A DNA stretch of 64,000 nt from Brevipalpus yothersi (Eukaryota > Arthropoda > Arachnida > Trombidiformes > Tenuipalpidae): assembly GCA_003956705.1 (NCBI GenBank), contig QZCP01000067.1, forward strand, positions 1 to 64,000, read 5' to 3'. The notes beneath the pieces are model-generated. The model was not told the DNA's origin and ran no database searches. It saw nothing but the letters and a program-made list of their open reading frames with translations. Shown here piece after piece: positions 38,424 through 46,956 of the stretch (positions are counted from its first letter, which is position 1; each line of letters starts with the position of its first letter). The position numbers and the translations under genes are program-made.

Positions 38424-38694
38424 CAGATTAGTATATCGAACTATATATCCAGTGCAATAGCAGCAGTTGGATAAAAATTCTGATTGTTCTGGTGCACTCA
38501 CAGAGTTCTCCGAGAATATGGTCACTTAAACAGTATATATAAGGTGATCATTAATGATCATCACAACTTATCATTTCTCTAGCATCATGTAAGAATGTAA
38601 GAATGATGAAGATAAAACTTGCTCAGGTAGATAATGTGTTTGAGAGAGAACTAAATAAAGAATGAATGTTAAGGTTTCCAACTGATCAGAACAC

Positions 38695-38822
38695 TCTATC
38701 TCTCTCTCTCTCTCTTCATGAGTCAGAATAAATGTAGGAGAGAGAGGAAGAAGGCGGAGAGAGAGAGAGAGACTGGAACCGAAAGGCTGATGAAAGTGAA
38801 AGTAGGAGACTCTCTTTCTCTT

Positions 38823-38887
<65 letters not shown>

Positions 38888-38907
38888 TTCTTTCTCTCTC
38901 TCTCTTT
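38695..38907. repeat. CT-rich microsatellites upstream of the lipase gene
   Basis: A pure CT tract (about 38695-38714) and a longer imperfect CT/CTTT tract (about 38811-38907) lie 270-480 bp upstream of the lipase start codon, reading GA on the lipase sense strand. The Arg/Glu- or Ser/Leu-repeat open frames across them are artefacts. Confidence 0.93.
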
Positions 38908-39942
38908 CGATGATATGATAGTGAGCAAAATTTTTCTCCACAACTAACCACCACAACATGAACACAACATGAACGTTTTTCGGTTTTCGGGTTTTCCCTT
39001 CTTCTTCTTCTCCTGGTGCACAAACTCGCACACACATACACATCTTTCCCTATATATTGGCCCAAGGCACAGGATAAGCTATGAGCTGATTCTGTTCTCT
39101 ATCAGTTTTTATGTGTTTCTCGAGAAAGAAACAAAAATTATTGTGCATGATTCTGTAAATCTAACTGTTTTTCAATGTCATTGATCGACAAGAGAGATCG
39201 ATGAAAGTATGCTGTGTCTCTCTTTCTCTCTTCCTCATGCTTGAAATTTTGCATCATGATATGAGCTTAAGAGCATAGAGAGGTTAGGAGCAAGCTTTGT
39301 CTGAGGCTGGACAATTTTTGTCCATGGTCATCTGTATGGATTATCTGGATTGATGGCGATGGGAGTGGAGGAGGAAGAGGAAGAATTTATTTGATCCGTT
39401 AAGTAATCAATTTACTTGTTCAAATTGATGGACACTCTCATACACACTTCCATCGCTGCTGGACATGGATCTTAGGATCAAGATTGAATGAACTTGAACA
39501 CGCGAAAAATTCATCATCCATTGATTGGGTTATGAACCGTTGTGACCATTTAATGGTGGTGATGGTGGCCACAAGCGGGGATTGACCAGTGAAACAAAGT
39601 TCAATGGCAAAACAGAAGCACGCTTCATTATTTACGATTACTGTAATTTTGAGTTGCAATTTGAACACATGAATTGGTTGCAGATGGAGAGAAGAGGGAA
39701 GAGCAAAATTTTGGAGAAAAGGAACCAGCTACAAGTCAGCAGGAATAGAGAGGATAGAGAGGACACTGACTCGCCTAACAGGCTCGGGAAATACCGAGCA
39801 ACTGTTACTGCTAGTAAACTGTGTTTTTATGGAGATGTGTATTTACCAGCAAGTGTTCAGCCAATTTTCAGTAAACCAGTGTAATGATCATGAAAAGTGG
39901 GTAAAATGGATGACAAGCAATGTGTTTAATTTTTTTCCTCAT

Positions 39943-40172
39943 TATCAACTTCAATTTCTCCTATTTTTCAAGTATAATATCTTCATCTTATGGGGAGAGT
40001 TCTCAAACTTTTCCCCTGACGTTAATATTTTTTATTTTTAAACAACTTTTTCTATTGATAATTAAACTTTCCAAAGCACAGCACATCCGTCTAGTTTTTT
40101 CTAATAAGTTGGCTCATGAATGAGAGTGGTTTTCCTAGACAAAAGTATCAAGAATGTGTGTGAGAGAGAGAG
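39943..40172 (-). repeat. Dispersed repeat, inverted partial copy C
   Basis: Read on the minus strand, this matches 42652-42889 at about 85-90% identity by eye. Shared words include CATGAGCCAACTTATT, AAAAAACTAGAC, AAAAGTTTGAGAACTCT and TACTTGAAAAATAGGAGAAA. The end near 40172 runs into a GA/CT microsatellite, as does the other copy. Confidence 0.85.
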
Positions 40173-40247
40173 AACAATGCTATTTATGTGTTCATGAACT
40201 TTCACATGGAACAATACTCAATTTTGGTAAGTAAAGAACAATGACAG

Positions 40248-40251
<4 letters not shown>

Positions 40252-40299
<48 letters not shown>

Positions 40300-40539
40300 N
40301 NNNNNNNNNNNNNNNNNNNNNNNNNNNNNNNNNNNNNNNNNNNNNNNNNNNNNNNNNNNNNNNNNNNNNNNNNNNNNNNNNNNNNNNNNNNNNNNNNNNN
40401 NNNNNNNNNNNNNNNNNNNNNNNNNNNNNNNNNNNNNNNNNNNNNNNNNNNNNNNNNNNNNNNNNNNNNNNNNNNNNNNNNNNNNNNNNNNNNNNNNNNN
40501 NNNNNNNNNNNNNNNNNNNNNNNNNNNNNNNNNNNNNNN

Positions 40540-40634
<95 letters not shown>
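40252..40634. repeat. CT microsatellite interrupted by assembly gap
   Basis: CT repeats at 40252-40299 and 40540-40634 flank the gap in the same orientation. The missing sequence is probably mostly the same microsatellite. Confidence 0.95.
40300..40539. other. Assembly gap of 240 N
   Basis: Undetermined bases. The gap sits inside a CT repeat, so its true length is unreliable. Open frames that bridge it are meaningless. Confidence 0.99.
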
Positions 40635-40637
<3 letters not shown>

Positions 40638-42651
40638 TTCACCTGTAAGATTTGATCTTTTCTCCTCCCGACACTTGAACTACTACAGTATACAGTGAAA
40701 ATAAGGCGTTTTTGGATGATGAGCTTGAGAGAGGCATCTTTTGAACTCAATCACCAGTATCTGATGAGATCAATAACTGATCGCACTGAATAGAAGGATG
40801 AAAATAAAAATATCTTTGCATTACGATGCAGACATCAAACAATGCCATCACACTCAATGTTTGATAGATATTATTATTGTTTATGTGGCACTTGTATCCC
40901 TTGATGATAAGCAAGTATTCTATTTTCTCACGTTAAATAATATTTTATCAATCCATCAATTTATCTGGTTATCCATAGCTAATGAATTAGATTAGCTCAT
41001 AGAATTATCCATCTGATAAAGCTCTACAATTTTTTGCCCAGCAAAAAGACCTACTCTGTTTTTTCGACAAGTATTTATGTGCTTCACAAAACCTTCGATA
41101 CTGGCAAAATAATTTAAGCAATAATTTGAATTGATACGGGGAGCTGATCAGGCATGAAATTATCTATCAATATTGAATTACTCAACTGTTTTGAGGAGAA
41201 AAAACTCTTAATATGCTCTCGAAACTTTCTGGATTCACTTTGTAGTTTTTGATGATGTGCTATTGCATCATTTACGATGGATTACTTGTGAATAAACCTT
41301 CCCTAAGAGAAGCTTAATAAACGAAACCAAATGTCATATGATTCCTCAACAATCATATGTTGAAAAATATTCGTCCTCTCTCTCTCTCTCTTTCCATTTT
41401 GAGAATTTTATCATGAATTGATTTGTTGTACAATGATAGAGAGGGAAGAGAATTTGGCGGAACGATGAGTACAAGGATTTTTACGATTTACAATCGTATT
41501 CGGGTTTTGAGGATATGTGTATTAGGTAAACGAGTAATATCAGCTTCCACAAGATTTTTGTTAAAGGTAGGCTCTCTTAGCATTGAGAAAAGGTTTGGCT
41601 TAAGAAAGGCTCGAGCTTTAAATTATCAAGAATTCAAGTCAATACTCTCACCTGAATGAATGCTCAATCGGTAACCGTTTCGCCTTGAGTGTGAAGGTTT
41701 GCGTGAGGTTCTAATAGTAATAAGAGTGACGACATGACAACTCGTTAACTCGTTAAGTCTCTGAAAACATGTTGTTGTTTCAGGAAAAAATTAAGCAATC
41801 GATTGTTCAGATGCTCAAGATGATAAGATTTAGGGAAGATTTTATTCGCACCAGAGAACTCTTTGGGGAGAGTTAAAAATCATCGAGACATTCAAATGCA
41901 CGTCATCGAGAAAGAGAAAAATCTCCTGATTCAAAAATCCAAAGTTTGGCTGATTGAATGTTAAAATTAAATATTGTTAAATCATTTAAAAACTCAAAAA
42001 ATAGCTTCTCACAGTTTCATCAGGAACTTGATAACTTTTATGATCTCCATCTTTTAATTTTGAATGCAAAATCTGTTCGATCGATGATTGATTTCTCTCG
42101 CATTGGGACGAGAAAAAGAAAAAAGGGAAAAATTTTCCTCATTTCCTAAATACAGGTTTGGATTCGGAATTTAGCAACGAAACTTTCGACATTGATAAAT
42201 AGTAAAGTCCATCATAGTACCCGGAAAAATGTTTAAGATCCAGGAAGAAATTATCATCTGTGATTAGCGAATCATTCATGATTGAAGTATGTATTCTGCT
42301 AATGATTCACTGGCCAATGATGGCTCATACGAAAAATTTGAACATTCAATCTTCTTGAGACCGGAATTCGTGATTCCCAGCAAGTTCGAAACACTGCTGC
42401 ATTCATGGCCATGGCTCCTGAATGTTATGTCGTTATCATTATCAAATTGAAAACTGGCGTGATGATGAGCGAGCTTAGTTGCGTAAACGATTTCAACAGA
42501 GACTGAAACAGGCATCAATCATCATCGGTGAACGAGTACATGTATAGTAAATTACTTTTGTCCAATAATTCACATCTTTTTCTAACCAAGAGGAAGAGAA
42601 AAAGAGATAATCGAAACCGACATACATTGCATCGAATTCTGACTGATAAAT

Positions 42652-43118
42652 CTCTCTCTCTCTCTCCCTCTCATTCTTGGAACTTTTGTCTAAGAAAACC
42701 ACTTTCAATCATGAGCCAACTTATTGGAAAAAACTAGACAAATGTCCTAGTAACCAATTTGGATAATTTGATTATCAATAAAAAAAACTGTTTAAAAAAT
42801 ATCAACGTCAGGAGAAAAGTTTGAGAACTCTCTCCATAAGACGAAAATATTATATTATACTTGAAAAATAGGAGAAATTGAAGTTGATGGAGAAAAAATC
42901 TGTTAACTTTTTCCTCCTGATTTTTGAGTAATATGATGGTCTTCTGAAGATGGGGCAAACCATCTTTCTGTAAGCAAGAAGGACAGTTTTTTCCAAAGAG
43001 TAGTTAAACTACTCTTTGGTTTTTTCAGTCCTTCTAAATGCTTTAAATTTTCATACGTTCATCATTGATAAGGATTTTTAGAAATATCACCCTCTCTCTC
43101 TTTCTCTCTCTCTCTCTT
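42652..43118 (+). repeat. Dispersed repeat, longest copy B (about 470 bp)
   Basis: This copy is bounded on both sides by CT microsatellites. Its left half (42652-42889) matches the inverted copy at 39943-40172, and its right half (42900-43118) matches 1131-1297. It is therefore the most complete member of a three-copy family in the window. It carries a small palindromic insertion at 42994-43018. No coding capacity is apparent; a non-autonomous mobile element is the likeliest explanation, class unknown. Confidence 0.8.
42986..43026 (+). mobile_element. TIR-only hAT-like miniature insertion with 8-bp target duplication
   Basis: A 25-bp perfect palindrome at 42994-43018 consists of CAAAGAGTAGTT, one A, and its exact inverse AACTACTCTTTG. 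It is flanked on both sides by the direct repeat GTTTTTTC (42986-42993 and 43019-43026). The paralogous repeat copy has only one GTTTTTTC (1213-1220) and no palindrome. hAT transposons make 8-bp duplications and have ends fitting CARNG; CAAAG fits. The inference is a hAT-type element reduced to its terminal repeats; a template-switch origin cannot be excluded. Confidence 0.6.
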
Positions 43119-43221
43119 TGATTTGACTCGATAGATAAGCAACTGAATCATAGGAAGAGGTCAAGGATCACTGAGGTCAAAAATGAACTCAGAGAAGGTG
43201 GGTCTATAACTCATTCGAAAG

Positions 43222-43229
43222 TATAAAAG
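43222..43229 (+). promoter_or_regulatory. TATA box of the small secreted protein gene
   Basis: TATAAAAG lies about 30 bp before an initiator-like ACTCATTT (43252-43259), leaving a leader of about 90 nt before the ATG at 43344. Position and sequence are typical of a strong, regulated core promoter. Confidence 0.65.
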
Positions 43230-43343
43230 CAATATTGATTTCAATTGAAGCACTCATTTACATTTTCTAGTTTAGCTAGTTAATTTTATCCTCTCCTACC
43301 CTTAACCCATCGTTCACTACAATTCATTTCAATTTCATCCAAA

Positions 43344-43721
43344 ATGTATCCCCTCATTGTTCTCGCCTTCTTAGCTATCGGTCATATATCCAATGTTTCT
43401 GGTGCTCCATCAGGTGTTGTCGGTCCAATTCGGCATTATGAGGATGGATTGATGGAGAGCCCCTTTCATCTAAAACGCTCGCAGCATGGTAAAAGTGATT
43501 TCCAACCGAACGGACAAACCAAGATGGGAGTCATGATGAGGACCTCTGAGCGGACGAAGAAGTATATCCCGAAACTTCCGAAGATTCCAAAATTTACGAA
43601 AAAAATCAAAGTAACCACTCCACCCACCACTACAGTATATTCGCTAACAACATCTGCCTATGTAAAGGAGAAAAAGACGCCAACCAAGTGTGATTTGCTT
43701 CACGAAAATCTTTATGGATGA
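43344..43721 (+). CDS. Small secreted protein, unknown function
   Basis: A single-exon 125-residue protein. Residues 1-20 form a clear signal peptide (hydrophobic LIVLAFLAIGHI, likely cleavage after VSGA). The mature part is basic, with a Lys-Arg pair at 44-45 that could be a processing site, a Lys/Pro-rich stretch (PKLPKIPKFTKKIK) and a Thr-rich segment (TTPPTTT), and it has a single cysteine near the C-terminus. The gene has a TATA box at 43222, a good ATG context (CCAAAATG) and AATAAA signals at 43751 and about 43765, so its boundaries are well supported. I do not recognise the family. It could be a cuticle or salivary-type secreted protein or a peptide precursor; this is inference. Confidence 0.8.
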   Translation: MYPLIVLAFLAIGHISNVSGAPSGVVGPIRHYEDGLMESPFHLKRSQHGKSDFQPNGQTKMGVMMRTSERTKKYIPKLPKIPKFTKKIKVTTPPTTTVYSLTTSAYVKEKKTPTKCDLLHENLYG

Positions 43722-43750
43722 ATATTTTTTCCCCTATAAATTCCTCAATT

Positions 43751-43770
43751 AATAAATAATAATCAATAAA
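43751..43770 (+). terminator. Polyadenylation signals of the small secreted protein gene
   Basis: AATAAA occurs at 43751-43756 and again about 14 bp later, 30-50 bp after the stop codon. Confidence 0.6.
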
Positions 43771-44054
43771 TTTGTATCCTCGATTGTTATTCTTATTGTA
43801 ATAGTTCTAAAATAAACTAATTCCATTCACTACAGCAAACTTAAGCTTTTCTTTTTTTCTTTTTTCTTTTTTTTCCTTTTCAACTTTTCCTTCGCCAGAT
43901 GTCAGGGCTGAGAAAAATGTTGGAGCAAGTGATTCAGCGAGTTGATTTGAGTTGATCAAGTATCTTGATTCAAGATTAACTTTGTCCGGTGTCTTGATAT
44001 AATTTTCGCTCTTGTTGGGTGAAAGTAGTTCGTGAATTAAATATTGTCTATAAA

Positions 44055-45095
44055 ATGTTCCGAAATCAATATGACAACGATGTCACTACATTTTCACCAC
44101 AAGGTAGACTCCATCAGATGGAATATGCCATGGAGGCTGTCAAGCAGGTAAGAAGTTGATCTCTCTTCTCCATGATTGTAATTTCTTTCATTTGTTTTTG
44201 AAGGGATCTGCAACTATCGGTCTAAAAAATGCAACTCATGCCGTTTTGTTGGCTCTTAAAAGAAGTACATCTGAGTTGAGTGCCCATCAGAAGAAGATAT
44301 TCCACATTGATGATCATGTCGGAATGTCCATTGCTGGTCTTACCGCAGATGCTCGTGTCTTAGCGCGTTTCATGAGAAATGAATGTGCAAATCAGAGATT
44401 CTCTCACGATACTTGCCTCCCCATTAATCGCTTAGGTTGGTATTTTTATCTTGTGATTTCCCTCTCACCATCCAATCTCTCCTCCTAGTTGGTCTCCTCG
44501 GAATAAAGATGCAAATATCCACTCAACGCTATGACCGTAGACCTTACGGAGTAGGGCTCCTGATTGCCGGGTATGATGAAAATGGTCCACACATCTATCA
44601 GACATGTCCATCAGCTAATTATTTTGATTGTAAATCAATGGCCATCGGTGCTAGATCACAATCAGCTCGCACTTATTTGGAGAAGCATCTGGATAGTTTC
44701 TTCGACACAACACTAGAACAATTGGTTCGTCATGGTCTCCTTGCCTTGAGAGAGTGTCTTCCAAACGATTTGGAAATGAACACCAAAAATGTTTCCATAT
44801 CCATTGTAGGAAAAGGACACTCATTCACCATTTACGATGATGATAATGTAGAAAAATGGTTGAATCTCATAAGGTTGATATTATTTATTTATACAAATCA
44901 AACATTTCAGCACTTCGAACGCTATAATTTTTTTCATCTTTCAACAGTAATTCTGAACGAAAAGGACGTGGAGCAGGATCAGGAACAGACGGGGCTCCAG
45001 ATGAATCTGGTGGGCCAAGTGAAGGAAAGCCACCAACCACTAGACCTCCAGAGACAACACCATCTGGAACAACTGAGGAAATGAGTTGGGACTAA
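44055..45095 (+). CDS. PSMA1: Proteasome subunit alpha type-1 (20S alpha6)
   Basis: Four exons, 44055-44147, 44204-44435, 44489-44873 and 44948-45095, with 53-74-nt introns, encode 285 residues. The N-terminus MFRNQYDNDVTTFSPQGR is the PSMA1 signature, followed by the proteasome alpha motif RLHQMEYAMEAVK. Further conserved stretches are GLTADARVLARFMRNEC, RRPYGVGLLIAGYD, TCPSANYFDCKSMAIGARSQ, TKNVSISIVGK and FTIYDDD. It forms part of the outer ring of the 20S core, which gates protein degradation, and as an alpha subunit has no catalytic Thr. The last exon is a Gly/Pro/Thr/Glu-rich tail ending SWD, making the protein somewhat longer than the human one (263). An AATAAA lies at 45201. Its first exon appears to be duplicated at the start of the downstream CCDC85 gene. 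Confidence 0.97.
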
Positions 45096-45795
45096 TTTGA
45101 TGATTGCCTTTCATGCACAATGTCTCACTGAAAGCTGCCTCTGCATTCAAAAACAGGGAGGAAATTCAATTCAATGCTCTACATAAATTTTCCAGTTTCT
45201 AATAAAGTTTATGAAGATTTTTCAATCAAAAAAAACTTTATTCATCATGAATTTTTCTCCCATATGATGCGATGAGTCAACTGTATTAATCATTTTCCAA
45301 AGTTTTATGTCAATCTATGTTGACTGGAATAAGCATGTCTCTCAGATAATCTTTTATCCTACCATTTCCAATTTCGCTGGGATAATCTTGCAAAGAAACT
45401 GATTATAATCTGATCGTGGTGACTGATGTTTTATTTCTAATCTTGTACCTTGAGCTTCTCTTGAGAGTTCACAGGCACGTAAGTTACAAATTAAAAATTA
45501 TGGTACAGTAGTAGTAGTCTGTCGAGCGGCTATTAATCGTGGCGCCGAATTGTTACCTTCCACCAGATGACGGTGTGAAGGCCGCTTTGGCATCCTGGCA
45601 TACTTGCATACATGTACTTGCAATTGGCTCCTAACTGGACTACAAAAAATGAAGGGATGTTGTTGACTACAAATTTGTTGTGTTCAATTTTATAAATTTT
45701 TATCTGATCAACAGTTAATATTAGTGTATCAAAGTGATTTACTCATTTGTATTCTTCATTTCTTTGTGACTATCATTAAGAGTTAGCGGCTTGTC
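45096..45795. other. Intergenic region PSMA1-CCDC85
   Basis: It contains the PSMA1 polyadenylation signal (45201-45206) and a short CpG-richer patch near 45515-45600 that may be the CCDC85 promoter or leader. No extra exon was recognised. Confidence 0.5.
45201..45206 (+). terminator. PSMA1 polyadenylation signal
   Basis: AATAAA about 105 bp after the PSMA1 stop codon. Confidence 0.6.
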
Positions 45796-46956
45796 ATGAA
45801 TCGAAATCAATATGAGAACGACGTCGCAGCATTTTCAAGTCACAACAAAAAATTTCAAAAGGAATTCTCAATGGAAAATTCAAGCATCGCATGCGATAAG
45901 AATCAACAGCCTCAACATTCAGGCCCATACCAATATCCAGGTCCGAGAGTAGATTTCATTAATCTAACTCCATCGATCATTCCACCATCATCAACACCAA
46001 GCAGTGAGCTTATGAATCAACTCTCCGTTGATGAACTGAGAGCACAGATACGTTCTCTAGAAGCTAAGAATCGCAAACTTTTGTACGATAACGGCACCAT
46101 GACTCGTGATCTTAACAATCATCTATCCTCTCTGCAACAAATTAAGCAAGAAAATACTCGAATATTATCAGAGAATGATGAGCTTAGGAACTTGTGCTGT
46201 TCTTTACAAGAGGAACGAACTCGCTGTCGGACGATCGCAAGAGAGTGGCAAGCATTTGGGACCCATATATCCAGAGTTATCGGTCATGAAATCACCAACT
46301 ACTCCAATAAGCTGGCTCAGTTGGAAGGAAAACAGCTCGAACTGGTTAAAGAGAATCTACAACTGAAGCAATTGTGTCTATTGCTTGACAATGAATTGGC
46401 CTCTCAGGAAAGGAATGGTTCCGTTCAGCATCCACTCTCTCCGCAAACCTCCATGTCCTCTGACTCTCTTCCAAGTGCCAACCTCACCAAACAAAGTCTC
46501 TATGATTCCACCAACATAGGAAGCGATAGCTCTGTCTCTTCTCAGAATCGAATGACTCTCAGCCTACAAATCCTGGAATATGTTCGCTCTCTTGAGGAAC
46601 ACATCAAATTTCTGGAAAACGGAGCCAATACGGTCCACAATCGCGCTTCTCCAAACACTGCCTTATCAGTTGATCGATCGAATGAGTCTCTCCTAATGAA
46701 GACTCAAGATTCACGGCGTCCAGCTTGTCCACAGTCACTCTTGAAAGCTATGAAAGTTTTTAGGATACATGAACAAGTGAACAAAGATTTCCAGTATCTT
46801 CTTGATGATCGCGTTAATAGAAAATCACCGGAAGCTGCTCCCCTTAACAATCCTGCTCCCTACTTCAACAGCCCTTCGGCCATAACAGATCAACAGAAAG
46901 CAATCATCAATGGATTATGCAATGTTGTTTGGGATAAAATTGAGGAAACACCTTAG
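45796..46956 (+). CDS. CCDC85: CCDC85-family coiled-coil protein with a PSMA1-like N-terminus
   Basis: A single-exon 386-residue protein. Residues 75-205 are the CCDC85 (DIPA) coiled coil: LSVDELRAQIRSLEAKN, SENDELRNLCCSLQEER, AREWQAFGTHISRVI and LELVKENLQLKQLCLLLD. The C-terminus (PQSLLKAMKVFRIHEQV near 314 and IINGLCNVVWDKI near 370) matches the conserved C-terminal block of CCDC85A/B/C. The family acts at adherens junctions and in transcriptional or beta-catenin-related regulation, without enzymatic activity. The middle is Ser/Asn-rich and probably disordered. The first 29 residues (MNRNQYENDVAAFS...) are not CCDC85-like but match the PSMA1 first exon 1.7 kb upstream (14 of 29 identical). 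The ATG at 45796 is the first in this frame; a shorter start at Met26 would remove the PSMA1-like segment. Confidence 0.92.
   Translation: MNRNQYENDVAAFSSHNKKFQKEFSMENSSIACDKNQQPQHSGPYQYPGPRVDFINLTPSIIPPSSTPSSELMNQLSVDELRAQIRSLEAKNRKLLYDNGTMTRDLNNHLSSLQQIKQENTRILSENDELRNLCCSLQEERTRCRTIAREWQAFGTHISRVIGHEITNYSNKLAQLEGKQLELVKENLQLKQLCLLLDNELASQERNGSVQHPLSPQTSMSSDSLPSANLTKQSLYDSTNIGSDSSVSSQNRMTLSLQILEYVRSLEEHIKFLENGANTVHNRASPNTALSVDRSNESLLMKTQDSRRPACPQSLLKAMKVFRIHEQVNKDFQYLLDDRVNRKSPEAAPLNNPAPYFNSPSAITDQQKAIINGLCNVVWDKIEETP

Larger units (their letters stand above)
38526..43343. other. Repeat-rich intergenic region with assembly gap
   Basis: This interval holds CT-rich tracts upstream of the lipase gene, a 240-N gap embedded in a CT microsatellite, an inverted pair of dispersed repeat copies (39943-40172 and 42652-42889) and a further repeat segment to 43118. 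A 79-codon basic open frame at 41423-41659 is not recognised. The last 130 bp form the promoter and leader of the secreted protein gene at 43344. Confidence 0.7.

Noticed and set aside
40202..40750. Long open frames spanning the N gap
   Set aside because: They exist only because N codons are not stops; the flanks encode microsatellite Arg-Glu or Ser-Leu repeats.
41423..41659. 79-codon Arg-rich open frame that could be a small mitochondrial protein
   Set aside because: The N-terminal part is basic like a presequence, but no family was recognised, the ATG context is unremarkable, and it lies in repeat-rich DNA.
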